Source: Terriglobales bacterium (GTDB lineage Bacteria > Acidobacteriota > Terriglobia > Terriglobales > Acidobacteriaceae). From it: 64,000 nucleotides of DNA. The stretch is taken from contig DATHMF010000068.1 in the NCBI GenBank assembly GCA_035487355.1, positions 1-64,000 of the forward strand, read 5' to 3'. The translations under genes and the position numbers were made by a program. The notes beneath the pieces were generated by a model. That model was not told where the DNA came from and ran no database searches. It saw nothing but the letters and a program-made list of their open reading frames with translations. Below are positions 37,148 to 46,928 of the stretch, piece after piece (the stretch's first letter is position 1; every line of letters starts with the position of its first letter).

Positions 37148-37183
37148 AGTGTCGTTCCTTGTTTCCAGTTTAATCTAATTTAC

Positions 37184-37256
37184 GATTTACGATTTCAGAT
37201 TGACGATTTAATAAAACTTTCCTAAATCATAAATCGTCAATCGTAAATCGAAAATC
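37184..37256. repeat. Imperfect inverted repeat of TTTACGATT words
   Basis: The left arm (37184-37210) and right arm (37230-37256) are near-perfect reverse complements of 27 bases with few mismatches, built from TTTACGATT/GACGATTTA units around a 19-base AT-rich loop. It fills the gap between the M19 peptidase and the DHDPS-family gene and could slow transcription or stabilise mRNA. There is no T-run typical of an intrinsic terminator. Confidence 0.6.
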
Positions 37257-37258
37257 AC

Positions 37259-38422
37259 CTACATCCAAATTTGCCCCAGCGCCCGGGCAAAATTTCCGCC
37301 TAGAATTTTCCCAATGTCTGCGTCGGAGTATTTGCGCCGAATCAGCCCCTCAGTCAAATCAAACATACGCTTAGGATGGTTCAAGCCCTCAATCTCTCCG
37401 TGAAAAGTCTGATCATTCTTGTAGCCAGTCAACATCTTCCTTTTAAGCCCGGGCGGAAGCTTGTCATAGCCGTCGAGGTCAATATCGCTGCCTACGCCTA
37501 CGTGCTCCACGCCTACGAGTCGAGCGACGTGGTCAAAGTGGTCGAGAACGTTTTCGATTGTCATCGGCTCGCTGGCGCGCACCAGTTGGCGTACGCCGGT
37601 GATGCCTATCACGCCTCCGGTGGCCGCCAATTTCTTGATGGCCTCATCGGTCTTATTGCGGGGGTGAGGATCCAACGCACGGCAATTGGCATGGGTCACC
37701 AGCACGGGACGCGTCGAGAGCCGGTAGGTATCGAGCGACGTGTGCGGTCCGCAGTGCGAGAGATCAATCGCCATGCCAGTCCGGTTCATGCTTGCCACCA
37801 CGTCAATGCCGAACGGGGTAAGCCCCGTATCCACGTCCTGGTATCCGCTGCCAATCGCGTTGCGCACGTTATAGGTGAGCTGCGAGACGCGCTGGCCCAG
37901 GGCATAGAATTCCGCGATGTCTTCCGTTTTGCGGAAATGATCAGCACCCTGAAATCCCAAAATGATGCCGATCTTGTTTTCGCGCTTCAGGTGCGCAAAA
38001 TCGTCTACGCGTGCTACCCGCAGAAAGTCGTGGCTGAAGTGGGTGATGAACCCATCCCATGCTGACAGGACTTTCTTTGCGTCTTCATAAGGCTGTAGCT
38101 GTCCTGTACCCCAACCAATGTGAAAGACGTTGATGGAGGATTCCTTGTAGCGCGCAAGGTCGGCCGCAGTAAACGTCTCCGGATGCGACCACCAGGTCGC
38201 CGTAGGCTTATTTTTATCAGGGATGACATCCGGAAAAGCGCCCAGCTTAAACTGGCTGAGCATATCAATCACCAGGGAGCGATGAACTAGGTCAATACAA
38301 CGGGTAGAGTAATTTTCTGTGGAATCCGCAAAAAGCTGGAATTGTGAAAAATTTAAATACGGCGCCGTTATCGAGGCTCCGGCCGCTCCGGCGATTGTCT
38401 TGAGAAAGTTCCTGCGTTGCAT
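37259..38422 (-). CDS. Membrane dipeptidase, peptidase family M19 (renal dipeptidase)
   Basis: Zinc dipeptidase of 387 residues. The N-terminus MQRRNFLKTIAGAAGASITA is a twin-arginine signal, so the folded, metal-loaded enzyme is predicted to act in the periplasm. Family segments: VHRSLVIDMLSQFKLGAFPD (first metal ligands, where canonical HxD reads IDM here), IGIILGFQGADHFRKTEDI (bridging acidic residue region), MAIDLSHCGPHTSLDTY and VLVTHANCRALDPHPRN (His ligands), and VGVGSDIDLDGYDKLPPGL. M19 enzymes hydrolyse L-L or L-D dipeptides and some beta-lactams. It directly abuts the membrane protein gene upstream (stop at 38423), so the two are likely co-transcribed. Confidence 0.9.
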   Translation of the reverse strand: MQRRNFLKTIAGAAGASITAPYLNFSQFQLFADSTENYSTRCIDLVHRSLVIDMLSQFKLGAFPDVIPDKNKPTATWWSHPETFTAADLARYKESSINVFHIGWGTGQLQPYEDAKKVLSAWDGFITHFSHDFLRVARVDDFAHLKRENKIGIILGFQGADHFRKTEDIAEFYALGQRVSQLTYNVRNAIGSGYQDVDTGLTPFGIDVVASMNRTGMAIDLSHCGPHTSLDTYRLSTRPVLVTHANCRALDPHPRNKTDEAIKKLAATGGVIGITGVRQLVRASEPMTIENVLDHFDHVARLVGVEHVGVGSDIDLDGYDKLPPGLKRKMLTGYKNDQTFHGEIEGLNHPKRMFDLTEGLIRRKYSDADIGKILGGNFARALGQIWM

Positions 38423-39229
38423 TTATATGGCTAGAGCAAAAGAAAGTTGTTGCACCTGAGATTTCGTGCTGCCGTTCTTGAACTCATCAATCAGGTCTAT
38501 AGCGACAAACAAATTCGGCACCTTGGAGGTCCGGACTGAAAGAAAACTCATCCATTTACCGGCAGATTTGATGCGAAAGCTCGACCCAAAGACGCCGGTC
38601 GTCTCAATTTGCTGGTAAGGCAACGGGCCTTTGCTGCCCCAGCGCACGCCTTCCATTGAAAGTTGTAGCTTGCCGAACTCCACAGGAATGCCCTGCTTGA
38701 TGCGCGAGCGAAAGTCGTTCAGCAAGCGCAGATTCACCCGCCCAAGAATCGTCAGCATCAGCTCACGGTGATTTTGAATAAAATTACCGACACTGATGGC
38801 CGTCCCATCCTGGGAAACCACCTTCAGATTTTGTGTTGCCTTAGAGGCATCGGATTTACGGCTGGCGGCGGCCGCAATCAGAATTCCGATCAAACCAAAA
38901 TGCACGCCCACGCTCTGGGCCGTGGTGGTTTGTGCATACCGAGTCTCCTGGATTTGATCCCAGCGAATGTCCTTCGCTCCGAACAGACCGGAGCGCGTAA
39001 TTCCCTCATTGTGAACGGAAATAAGACTGCGTGAGAGATACAACCACCAGAAAACCGAGAGCGCCGCAGTTGCCGCGAGCGCGATGATCCAGCCCGGCTG
39101 CAACAGATTCTGGAAATCAGGTGCCACGCCGGCGGCAGCGATCAAGCCCACCGCTACCAGCGGCATCCATGCGATTACCTTCCAACCCGTTGAATAGGTA
39201 TAGGTCTTTTCCGGCGGTGTAATAAACAT
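38423..39229 (-). CDS. Two-helix membrane protein with PH-like domain, unknown function
   Basis: 268 residues. Two membrane helices near the N-terminus (VIAWMPLVAVGLIAAAGV and GWIIALAATAALSVFWWLY) are followed by a soluble region. That region begins SLISVHNEGITRSGLFGAKDIRWDQI, a pattern found in bacterial PH-like and DUF6585-like proteins. A second, similar beta-rich segment (KLQLSMEGVRW ... LPYQQIETTGVF) may be another PH-like repeat. It has no catalytic signature. The gene ends one base before the M19 dipeptidase start and begins 23 bases after carB, so it could be read from the carB side. A role in membrane-associated sensing is only a guess. Confidence 0.65.
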   Translation of the reverse strand: MFITPPEKTYTYSTGWKVIAWMPLVAVGLIAAAGVAPDFQNLLQPGWIIALAATAALSVFWWLYLSRSLISVHNEGITRSGLFGAKDIRWDQIQETRYAQTTTAQSVGVHFGLIGILIAAAASRKSDASKATQNLKVVSQDGTAISVGNFIQNHRELMLTILGRVNLRLLNDFRSRIKQGIPVEFGKLQLSMEGVRWGSKGPLPYQQIETTGVFGSSFRIKSAGKWMSFLSVRTSKVPNLFVAIDLIDEFKNGSTKSQVQQLSFALAI

Positions 39230-39252
39230 GGTCTTTGCTCCTAACTCCTAAC

Positions 39253-42200
39253 TCAGTGTCCCGCAACCAGCCGTTCGGCCTGCAGATGCTGCAACGCGCG
39301 TACACTGATCTGCCCTTGTTGCAAAGAGGCAATTCCATCGGCAGCGGCCAGAGCTGCAGCCAGCGTAGTGATGGTCGGGATGCGATGCGTTACGGCTGCG
39401 CGGCGAATGGCTTTCTCATCGAACCACGGATCTGGACCGTAGGGTGTATTGATAATGAGGTGAATTCGGTCGCCTTTGATAAGGTCCACGACGTTCGGCC
39501 TTCCCTCCTTGACCTTATACACGCGGTCTACAATGAGGCCGGCATTCTCCAGAATCTCTGCGGTGCCGTGGGTTGCCACCAGCTTGAATCCCAGCTCGAA
39601 AAATCGTCTGGCCATATCCATGACATGAGGTTTGTCGCGCTCGTTCACGCTCACGAAGACCGTTCCGCTGCGCGGCAAAGTTTGCCCGGCGGCAAGTTGG
39701 GCTTTGGCGAAGGCTTCGCCGAAATTATCGGCGACTCCCATGACCTCGCCCGTGGATTTCATCTCTGGACCGAGGACGGTATCCACTCCCGGAAATTTGT
39801 TCCACGGAAACACCGGCGACTTCACATAATAGCAGCTTCCCGTTCCCAAATCGGACCTGTGCTTGATATTTTCCGGCAGGAACTCGCGCAGCTTGCGCCC
39901 CGTCATCATGCGTGCAGCAATCTTGGCCAGTGGCACGCCTGTGGCTTTGGATACGTAGGGCACGGTGCGCGATGCTCGCGGATTGACCTCGATTACATAA
40001 ACCGCATCGCGTTGAATCGCAAACTGGATATTCATCAGCCCAATCACCTTCAGGGCGCGTGCCAGCTTGAATGTGTAGTCGCGCATGGTATCGAGCAGAT
40101 GCGGGGCAATGCTCACTGTGGGAAGCACGCACGAAGAATCTCCTGAGTGGATGCCGGCCTCTTCAATGTGTTGCATGATCCCGGCAATCACCACGTCTTC
40201 GCCGTCGGAGAGCGCATCCACATCAACTTCGATTGCGTCTTCCAGGAAGTGGTCCACCAGCACCGGGCGCTCCTGCGAATACTCCACCGCCTCTTTCATG
40301 TAGCGGATGACCGTGTCTTCGTCATAAGCAATCACCATAGCGCGCCCGCCGAGCACGTAGGAAGGGCGTACCAGAACGGGAAACTGGACCTTACGCGCCC
40401 CTGCGACTGCCTCTTCTACGCTGGTAGCCATCGCTCCCGGCGGCTGCGGAATATCCAGATCTTCCAGCAGCTTGCCAAAGCGTTTGCGGTCTTCTGCCAG
40501 GTCAATGGATTCCGGTGAAGTCCCGATGATGGGTACGCCTGCTGCTTTCAGGGGCAGCGCGAGGTTGAGCGGCGTCTGCCCGCCAAACTGCACGTTGACT
40601 CCGATCCATGCGCCGCTTGCAGCTTCGTGCTCATATACGGCCAATACATCTTCCAGCGTCAGCGGCTCAAAGTAGAGGCGGTCGCTGGTATCGTAATCCG
40701 TGGAAACCGTCTCCGGATTGCAGTTGACCATGATGGTCTCGTAACCATCTTCGCGCAGGGCGAAGGCCGCGTGGCAGCAGCAATAATCGAACTCAATTCC
40801 CTGCCCAATGCGGTTGGGCCCGCTTCCCAGAATGATGACCTTCTTTTTGGATGTGGGCTTGGCTTCGTCTTCCGTCTCGTAGGTCGAATACAAATAGGGG
40901 GTGAAGCTCTCGAATTCGGCGGCGCAGGTATCCACGTGCTTGTAGACCGGCGTGATGCCGTATTTCTTTCGCAGGTGCCGGATTTTTTCGGCTGAACCCT
41001 TTTCGTTGGTTATCCGCCAGGTCTCCGCCAGATTGGGATCAGAGATTCCCATGCGCTTTGCCTGCCGCACCACCGCCTCAGGCACAGATTCGATAGGATG
41101 CTTCTCCAGTTCCAACTGCATGTCGGTAATTTCCTTGAGCTGATAGAGAAACCACGGATCAATGCCGGTCATCTTGGCCAGCTCTTTCACAGTAAAGCCC
41201 TGGCGTAATGCATAGCGAATATATTCCAGGCGCTCCGGATGCGGCGTGACCAACCTCTGTGTGAGAATACGTGGCTCGATTTTGTGCACCCCGGAACGCT
41301 TGCCGCTTTCAAGCGACCGCAAGCCCTTCATCAGTGCTTCTTTGAAAGTCCGTCCGATGGCCATGACTTCGCCCACGGATTTCATCTGCGGTCCCAGGCT
41401 CTCGTCGGTCCCGGGAAATTTCTCGAACTGCCACTTGGGGATTTTTACCACCACATAATCGAGCGTCGGCTCGAAACACGCAGGAGTCTTACGCGTAATG
41501 TCGTTGGTTATCTCATCGAGCCTATAGCCCACGGCCAGCTTGGCTGCGATCTTGGCGATGGGGAAGCCCGTCGCCTTCGAGGCCAGCGCCGAAGAACGCG
41601 AGACGCGCGGGTTCATCTCGATGACGGTCATGCGTCCGGTGGAAGGATGAACCGCAAACTGAATGTTCGAACCGCCGGTCTCGACCCCAATCTCGCGGAT
41701 GACCTTGATCGCGGCATCGCGCATCGCCTGATATTCGCGATCGGTGAGCGTTTGCGCTGGGGCAACAGTGATCGAGTCGCCGGTGTGCACCCCCATGGGA
41801 TCGAAGTTCTCAATGGAGCAGATGATAATAACGTTGTCTGCCAGGTCACGCATCACCTCGAGCTCATATTCCTTCCATCCCAGCACCGATTCTTCAATCA
41901 AGACCTGGTGCACTGGAGAAAGATCAAGCCCGCGCGTAACAATTTCCAAAAGCTCTTCGCGGTTGTAGGCGATGCCGCCGCCCGAGCCTCCCAGGGTAAA
42001 TGAAGGACGAATAATGACTGGGAACCCAATCTTGCCGCTGAAATCCAAGCCGTCTTTCAAATTGCTAACCAGTGCCGATTTGGGAACGTCGAGGCCGATC
42101 TTCTGCATGGCGTCTTTGAAGACGAGGCGGTCCTCGGCCTTGTTAATGGCACGAACCTTGGCGCCGATCAGCTCAATGTTGTATTTTTCCAGCACACCGG

Positions 42201-42531
42201 CATCGTCGAGTTCAACCGCCAGGTTCAGCGCGGTCTGGCCGCCCACGGTGGGCAGCAACGCAAAGCCATGGCCACCACACATCTCCGACTCGATGCGGAT
42301 GATCTCTTCCACATATGTTCGGGTCAGCGGCTCGATGTACGTGCGGTCGGCCATCTCCGGGTCGGTCATGATCGTGGCCGGATTGGAGTTCACCAGCACC
42401 ACTTCATAGCCTTCCGACTTCAACGCCTTGCAGGCTTGCGCGCCGGAATAGTCGAACTCGGCCGATTGGCCTATGATGATCGGCCCAGAGCCTATGATCA
42501 GTATCTTCGATAAATCAGTGCGCCGTGGCAT
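39253..42531 (-). CDS. carB: Carbamoyl-phosphate synthase large subunit
   Basis: Cytoplasmic synthetase subunit of 1092 residues, full length. It makes carbamoyl phosphate from bicarbonate, ammonia delivered by CarA, and two ATP, feeding pyrimidine and arginine synthesis. The two homologous halves each have an ATP-grasp pair: [21 protein letters not shown] and [20 protein letters not shown], each with a glycine-rich ATP-grasp loop and an [18 protein letters not shown] or [18 protein letters not shown] motif. The C-terminal MGS-like allosteric domain ([20 protein letters not shown] ... LIINTPYG) is where UMP or other effectors bind in known enzymes. It is separated from carA by two small genes rather than adjacent to it, all on the minus strand. 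Confidence 0.98.
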   Translation of the reverse strand: MPRRTDLSKILIIGSGPIIIGQSAEFDYSGAQACKALKSEGYEVVLVNSNPATIMTDPEMADRTYIEPLTRTYVEEIIRIESEMCGGHGFALLPTVGGQTALNLAVELDDAGVLEKYNIELIGAKVRAINKAEDRLVFKDAMQKIGLDVPKSALVSNLKDGLDFSGKIGFPVIIRPSFTLGGSGGGIAYNREELLEIVTRGLDLSPVHQVLIEESVLGWKEYELEVMRDLADNVIIICSIENFDPMGVHTGDSITVAPAQTLTDREYQAMRDAAIKVIREIGVETGGSNIQFAVHPSTGRMTVIEMNPRVSRSSALASKATGFPIAKIAAKLAVGYRLDEITNDITRKTPACFEPTLDYVVVKIPKWQFEKFPGTDESLGPQMKSVGEVMAIGRTFKEALMKGLRSLESGKRSGVHKIEPRILTQRLVTPHPERLEYIRYALRQGFTVKELAKMTGIDPWFLYQLKEITDMQLELEKHPIESVPEAVVRQAKRMGISDPNLAETWRITNEKGSAEKIRHLRKKYGITPVYKHVDTCAAEFESFTPYLYSTYETEDEAKPTSKKKVIILGSGPNRIGQGIEFDYCCCHAAFALREDGYETIMVNCNPETVSTDYDTSDRLYFEPLTLEDVLAVYEHEAASGAWIGVNVQFGGQTPLNLALPLKAAGVPIIGTSPESIDLAEDRKRFGKLLEDLDIPQPPGAMATSVEEAVAGARKVQFPVLVRPSYVLGGRAMVIAYDEDTVIRYMKEAVEYSQERPVLVDHFLEDAIEVDVDALSDGEDVVIAGIMQHIEEAGIHSGDSSCVLPTVSIAPHLLDTMRDYTFKLARALKVIGLMNIQFAIQRDAVYVIEVNPRASRTVPYVSKATGVPLAKIAARMMTGRKLREFLPENIKHRSDLGTGSCYYVKSPVFPWNKFPGVDTVLGPEMKSTGEVMGVADNFGEAFAKAQLAAGQTLPRSGTVFVSVNERDKPHVMDMARRFFELGFKLVATHGTAEILENAGLIVDRVYKVKEGRPNVVDLIKGDRIHLIINTPYGPDPWFDEKAIRRAAVTHRIPTITTLAAALAAADGIASLQQGQISVRALQHLQAERLVAGH

Positions 42532-42624
42532 ATTAGTTTTGTCTTTTCAGCTCTATCGTTCAGCTTTTTCTTTTTAATCTTGCGCCAACATCTCAAGTGC
42601 GCTGCATCCGCTTGACTCTGGTCC

Positions 42625-43137
42625 TTACTTCTTAGTGAACCGGGTTAGCTGTGAAAGCACGCACTGCCATCGCCCATTTTCCATCACAAAAACATCTGTC
42701 GCCCGTTCTTGCGTGGTGAACTCTTGCCCCATGAATTTGCCTTTGCTGGTCGTCAGCGCGGTGACGGTAGCCGTATTCCCGTAGATGCGAACTCGAATGT
42801 CATCGGAATCCATTGCTTCATGGCTCAAGGCTCCTGACCTGATCACGCTGAGGAAACGCGATCTGTCAATTACACCACCATCGGGGTCGATGATAATCCA
42901 GTCGTCAGCCAGGATTCGCCCGATTGCTTCCACATCATTCTTGATCATCGCCTGCCCGAACTCTTTTTCCAGTTTTAATATTTCTTCTTGCATTCCAATG
43001 CTCCTGTTTTGCGCGAGAAGAGGTGTGACCATCGCGAGCGTGATGATCATCAACAATGCTTTCATCGAAAGTTGCCGAATCATCGTCAAGCGTCCGATCC
43101 GCGTTTTCCACAGACTTGTAAAGCCGTACATTTTCAC
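42625..43137 (-). CDS. Exported SnoaL/DUF4440-like protein
   Basis: 170 residues from the ATG at 43137, whose start overlaps the stop of the preceding small gene (ATGA). An internal ATG at 43083 would give a cleaner signal peptide (SMKALLMIITLAMVTPLLAQ). The mature part (~115 residues) has the NTF2-like cone pattern of DUF4440: EILKLEKEFGQAMIKNDVEAIGRILADDWIIIDPDGGVIDRS, and the end ATDVFVMENGRWQCVLSQLT. NTF2-like proteins bind small hydrophobic ligands or act as steroid-isomerase-like enzymes, but most DUF4440 members have no known role. It lies between carA and carB on the same strand, possibly a passenger. Confidence 0.8.
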   Translation of the reverse strand: MKMYGFTSLWKTRIGRLTMIRQLSMKALLMIITLAMVTPLLAQNRSIGMQEEILKLEKEFGQAMIKNDVEAIGRILADDWIIIDPDGGVIDRSRFLSVIRSGALSHEAMDSDDIRVRIYGNTATVTALTTSKGKFMGQEFTTQERATDVFVMENGRWQCVLSQLTRFTKK

Positions 43138-43547
43138 AACCTTGTCACCTCAAAAGCATTGCACTCAACTCCCAACAATCTGACCCGAATCTCGTGACTT
43201 GCGTCTTTGGAGCGCGGAGTGATCGTTGCCAGCAAGGTCCTCTCTAATCCCGGGGCCTTGACTTCCAGAAAGTAAGTTCCTGGTGTAATGGTTGAAAGAT
43301 CAAATGCGCCCTGAGAGTCGGTAGAGACAGAAATCAGGGCCCTAGCAGTTCTGCGCCACGTCTGTGTGTTGGGGCGCTGGGTCGCGGCGAAAAATCTAAT
43401 CTGAGCACTGGCCAGCGGCTGGTTAGAAAAATTGACCAGCACTCCGCGTGCCGCCTCGATTTCCCCCGGCGGCGCGGGCACGCAACTGGCAAAAACAACG
43501 GCGGAAAGTGGAATCAACAAGACTATCGCTATGATTCCCCGCCTCAT
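43134..43547 (-). CDS. Small exported protein with carboxypeptidase-regulatory-like fold
   Basis: 137 residues. [22 protein letters not shown] ends in a Cys at a plausible lipobox position (VFASC), so it is probably a lipoprotein. The body (~95 residues: [21 protein letters not shown] ... [26 protein letters not shown]) matches the beta-sandwich of carboxypeptidase-regulatory-like domains, which act as interaction modules. It overlaps carA by four bases on one side and the DUF4440 gene by four bases on the other, indicating a coupled run. Its role in a car operon is unexplained; it may simply be co-located. Confidence 0.78.
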   Translation of the reverse strand: MRRGIIAIVLLIPLSAVVFASCVPAPPGEIEAARGVLVNFSNQPLASAQIRFFAATQRPNTQTWRRTARALISVSTDSQGAFDLSTITPGTYFLEVKAPGLERTLLATITPRSKDASHEIRVRLLGVECNAFEVTRL

Positions 43548-44677
43548 CTGCCGTGAAACTCCTCCATCATTTTTATGAAATCTTTAAACAGATAGTACGA
43601 GTCGTGCGGGCCAGGAGAAGCTTCCGGGTGATACTGCACGCTGAAGAGCGGCAGATTGCGATGGCGCAGGCCCTCGAGCGTGCCATCGTTCAGGTCAATA
43701 TGGGTTTTTTCCACTTCGCTTTCCGGCAACGAATCGGGATCAACCGCGAAGTTGTGGTTGTGGGCGGTGATCTCCACTTTGCCGGTCAGCAGTTGCTTCA
43801 CCGGATGGTTGCCGCCGTGATGTCCGAACTTGAGCTTATAGGTTTTGCCGCCGAGTGCGAGGCCGATCAGTTGATGTCCCAGGCAGATGCCAAAGACGGG
43901 AGTGCGGCCCATCAGGCGGCGGATATTATCCTGCGCGTAAGTGCAAGGCTCCGGGTCGCCGGGACCGTTAGAGAGAAAAACTCCATCAGGCTTGAGCGCC
44001 AGCACGTCTTCTGATTTTGTTTCCGCAGGCACAACCGTGATGCGGCAGCCTTCTGACGCGAGCTTGCGCAAAATGTTGTGCTTGATGCCGTAGTCGTAAG
44101 CCACCACATGAAAACGCGCCGGTTCGTCCTTCACGCCGACCACTTCCGTGGGCTCGTGCGAACGTTCACCGGTCTCCCACACGTAGCGCTGTTTGGTGGT
44201 CACGACTTTGGCGAGGTCGGTGCCATCCATCTTGGGAATGGAGTTCGCCTTAGCGACCAATTTACTGACATCCGTCTCGAGCGACGAGATCACGCCTCGC
44301 ATGACGCCGCGGTCGCGCAGGTGACGTACCAGGGCGCGGGTATCAATGTCGGCAATGACAGGAATCTTGAAACGCTCCAGGTACTCATCGGCTACTTGCT
44401 GTGAGCGCCAGTTGGAACTCACCGGCGAGAACTCGCGCACGATCAGGCCTTCGATATAAGGCCGCGTGGCTTCGTTGTCTTCAGGATTCGTCCCGTAATT
44501 GCCGATCTGAGGATTGGTGAGAACTACAATTTGCCCGGCATAGGAAGGATCTGTGAAAATTTCCTGATAGCCGGTGATGGAAGTATTAAAAACAACTTCG
44601 CCGTAGCATTCTGCTTTGGCGCCGTAACCTTTGCCGTGGAAGACCCTACCGTCTTCCAGCGCAAGGATTGTTTGCAT
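43544..44677 (-). CDS. carA: Carbamoyl-phosphate synthase small subunit (glutaminase)
   Basis: Cytoplasmic glutamine amidotransferase subunit, 377 residues, full length. The N-terminal domain starts [16 protein letters not shown] with the family motif [20 protein letters not shown]. The class I glutaminase domain carries the nucleophile Cys in FGICLGHQL and the catalytic His-Glu in [10 protein letters not shown]. It supplies ammonia to CarB (39253-42531). The stop overlaps the start of the next small gene by 4 bases. Upstream are about 230 bases (44678-44908) with an imperfect inverted repeat, before a divergent gene. I did not see a pyrimidine-sensing leader or PyrR site. Confidence 0.97.
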   Translation of the reverse strand: MQTILALEDGRVFHGKGYGAKAECYGEVVFNTSITGYQEIFTDPSYAGQIVVLTNPQIGNYGTNPEDNEATRPYIEGLIVREFSPVSSNWRSQQVADEYLERFKIPVIADIDTRALVRHLRDRGVMRGVISSLETDVSKLVAKANSIPKMDGTDLAKVVTTKQRYVWETGERSHEPTEVVGVKDEPARFHVVAYDYGIKHNILRKLASEGCRITVVPAETKSEDVLALKPDGVFLSNGPGDPEPCTYAQDNIRRLMGRTPVFGICLGHQLIGLALGGKTYKLKFGHHGGNHPVKQLLTGKVEITAHNHNFAVDPDSLPESEVEKTHIDLNDGTLEGLRHRNLPLFSVQYHPEASPGPHDSYYLFKDFIKMMEEFHGR

Positions 44678-44723
44678 TCGAACTCCAGGACGTGGATTTT
44701 ATAGATTTTAGCAGAACAGGGGT

Positions 44724-44822
44724 TTAACCACAAAGGTACACGGAGAGACGCGGAAGAATTTGAATACGGATGGAACAGATGCCAAAGCCCCCTCTGCGTT
44801 CCTCCGCGCCCTCTGCGGTTAA
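44724..44822. repeat. Imperfect inverted repeat upstream of carA
   Basis: TTAACCACAAAGGTACACGG ... (44724-44756) and the reverse complement of 44791-44822 (TTAACCGCAGAGGGCGCGGA ...) are clearly related, with about a third of positions different. Words of the form TTAACC(A/G)C.(A/G)AGG..(A/G)CGGAG are common in intergenic DNA of acidobacterial and other genomes in my experience. Role unknown; it lies in a divergent promoter interval. Confidence 0.5.
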
Positions 44823-44908
44823 GTTCCTTGTCCCGGAGCCGTTGTGGAGTATTCTTGTCTTTCCGTATTTGCAAAAGCAGTAGAAGGAAAGTAAGCCAGT
44901 AGGCTCCC

Positions 44909-46156
44909 ATGAGGAAGAGAACTGTGACTCTAAGATCAACCAAGCTGGCCGTATGTGTAGTCCTGTTGGCATTGTTCACGTGCTCTTGCGCCGAACGGTT
45001 GGCGCAGTTCCCCTGTCCTCCTCCGCCTCCAACCCTTAGCACGCCCCCACAGACCGGCGCTCCGAAACCCAGCTCTACCGAGACTAGTCCTGCTCCAGCG
45101 GCAAGCACATCCGCCCCACCTGAAGCACATCTTGCTGCTTCTAAAACGAACTACGCTGTTGTCAGGATCTTTTACGCGACTGATCGCAAAGTAACGGGAT
45201 TGTGCAGGCCCTCGCTATTTTACGGCAACGTACGGGCCGAGGATGGTCCTCTATCTTTTGGATTGGCCCAGGTAAGCATTCCCCAGGACCACAAACCGGG
45301 TATGCTGGAATCACCTTCAATATGGAGGCATGAAGATCCTTCGCGAGACGTAGTTCTGCTGGGCGTCAACCCTTTCAGTTCCCCCGAAGCAGATAAGACG
45401 TTTTTCGACGAATTGGCGGCCCAGATTGCAACTGCAAAGAGCCCGCAGGTATTTGTATTCATTCACGGATTCCACAACACATTCGAGGATGCGATCCGAT
45501 GGACGGCGCAGATCTCCAATGACATAGGTTTTGAAGGTGTACCCATCGTTTATAGCTGGCCCTCGGCTGGAAGATTGCTGGATTACCCGGCCGATGAAGC
45601 AACCGTGGAATGGACCGAACTGCACCTGAAAGCATTTCTCGAAGAACTGGTATCACAAACCCATGCGACGACCATCCACCTGATTGCCCATAGTATGGGA
45701 AACAGGGCGTTGGTAACAGTGCTCAATCAGATGGCCCAGGAATCGCCACCTGCAGCTCCGCCTAAATTCAACCAGGTTGTCATGGCGGCGCCCGATATTG
45801 ATGCCGGTGTTTTCAAGCAGCTCGCGGCGACTTTTATTCCAGTCGCCGATCACGTGACCATCTATATTTCTTCGAGAGACAGAGCTTTAATTGCGTCAAG
45901 AAAGTTTCATACCTATCCCCGCGTCGGGGATTCGGGCCCGACGGTAACCATTGTGCCGCATGTGGATACCATTGACGTATCAGCAGTGGACTCCAGCTTT
46001 GTGGGACACTCTTATTTGGGCGACAATCGCTCGATTCTTTCAGATATTTCTCAATTGATCAGCAATTGGGCGCCGCCTGACAAGAGGGTTGGCATGGTAC
46101 CCCTGCTCCAGAACAACCAAACGTACTGGACCTTTCGACCCTTAAGTTCCAAGTGA
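44909..46156 (+). CDS. Lipoprotein alpha/beta hydrolase of the DUF900 group
   Basis: 415 residues. The N-terminus is a lipoprotein signal (LAVCVVLLALFTCSCAERL, with Cys in a lipobox-like context), followed by a Pro/Ser/Thr-rich tether (residues ~35-75). The catalytic domain is of the DUF900 alpha/beta-hydrolase group: IFYATDRKVTG, VFVFIHGFHNTFEDAIRWTAQ (oxyanion region), VPIVYSWPSAG, and the nucleophile Ser in IHLIAHSMGN. Asp and His candidates are in VVMAAPDIDAGVF and FVGHSYLGDN. Members are esterase-like proteins whose substrates are mostly unknown. It is predicted to sit at the membrane facing the periplasm. It diverges from carA and precedes the O-methyltransferase by 57 bases. Confidence 0.87.
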   Translation: MRKRTVTLRSTKLAVCVVLLALFTCSCAERLAQFPCPPPPPTLSTPPQTGAPKPSSTETSPAPAASTSAPPEAHLAASKTNYAVVRIFYATDRKVTGLCRPSLFYGNVRAEDGPLSFGLAQVSIPQDHKPGMLESPSIWRHEDPSRDVVLLGVNPFSSPEADKTFFDELAAQIATAKSPQVFVFIHGFHNTFEDAIRWTAQISNDIGFEGVPIVYSWPSAGRLLDYPADEATVEWTELHLKAFLEELVSQTHATTIHLIAHSMGNRALVTVLNQMAQESPPAAPPKFNQVVMAAPDIDAGVFKQLAATFIPVADHVTIYISSRDRALIASRKFHTYPRVGDSGPTVTIVPHVDTIDVSAVDSSFVGHSYLGDNRSILSDISQLISNWAPPDKRVGMVPLLQNNQTYWTFRPLSSK

Positions 46157-46213
46157 TCAGCCTGGCACATGCTGAATCGGAAAACACTCAAAGATCATTT
46201 ATCCTAATAATTT

Positions 46214-46906
46214 ATGACTCCAACACAGACCCAGACTCAGACTGAGATTCAAGACCAATGGACCGAAGTTGACCGTTATATCAGCGATCTGCTGGTGCCC
46301 TCTGACCCAGTGCTGGATGCAGCGCTTGCAGCAAGCGCTGCCGCTGGACTGCCGACGATTCAGGTTTCGCCGACTCAGGGCAAGCTGCTGCATATACTGG
46401 CGCGAAGCCTTGGGGCACGCAAAATCCTGGAGATAGGCACGCTGGGCGGTTACAGCACCATCTGGATGGCTCGGGCACTACCGTCGGGCGGCCGCTTGAT
46501 CACACTGGAATACAGTCCGAAGCACGCCGAAGTGGCGCGCGCCAACATTGCCCGCGCCGGCCTGGCTAGCGTGGTTGAGGTGCGTGTGGGGCGGGCGCTG
46601 GATACGCTGCCGCAGATCGCTGACGAGGGCCCATTTGACCTGATTTTTATTGATGCCGACAAGTCGGGATATCCGGATTACCTCCCATGGGCGATGAAGC
46701 TCTCTCGGCCGGGAAGCGTGATTATTGGGGATAACGTCGTGCGCAAGGGGGCAGTGGTTGACGCCGGCAGCAGTGATGCTGACGTCCAAGGGGTACGGCG
46801 ATTCTATGAACTGCTGGCCGCTGAGCCGCGCGTGAGCGCCACTGCAATTCAAACGGTGGGCAGCAAAGGCTACGATGGCTTTGTGATGGCCCTCGTCACT
46901 GCCTGA
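46214..46906 (+). CDS. SAM-dependent O-methyltransferase (caffeoyl-CoA type)
   Basis: 230-residue cytoplasmic class I methyltransferase. Motifs: SPTQGKLLHILARSLGARKILEIGTLGGYSTIWMA (SAM-binding motif I), LITLEYSPKHAEVARANI (acidic ribose-binding Glu), DLIFIDADKSGYPDYL (metal and catalytic Asp, typical of the divalent-cation-dependent family) and VIIGDNVVRKGAVVD. The family methylates catechol-type hydroxyls on small molecules, and the physiological acceptor is unknown here. It follows the lipoprotein hydrolase on the same strand and converges with asd, whose stop is 22 bases away. No terminator is visible between them. Confidence 0.92.
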   Translation: MTPTQTQTQTEIQDQWTEVDRYISDLLVPSDPVLDAALAASAAAGLPTIQVSPTQGKLLHILARSLGARKILEIGTLGGYSTIWMARALPSGGRLITLEYSPKHAEVARANIARAGLASVVEVRVGRALDTLPQIADEGPFDLIFIDADKSGYPDYLPWAMKLSRPGSVIIGDNVVRKGAVVDAGSSDADVQGVRRFYELLAAEPRVSATAIQTVGSKGYDGFVMALVTA

Positions 46907-46928
46907 GTGGTAGCTCGCGGCATCCCCA

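Noticed and set aside
39230-39252. Separate promoter between carB and the membrane protein gene
   Set aside because: The 23-base gap is too short for a convincing promoter; co-transcription with carB is simpler.
39235-40146. Plus-strand open frame of 303 codons opposite carB
   Set aside because: carB is certain on the other strand, and the antisense product has no motif.
44524-45108. Minus-strand frame of 194 codons crossing the carA/hydrolase divide
   Set aside because: It overlaps the N-termini of two well-supported genes on opposite strands and includes the inverted-repeat words; no family match.
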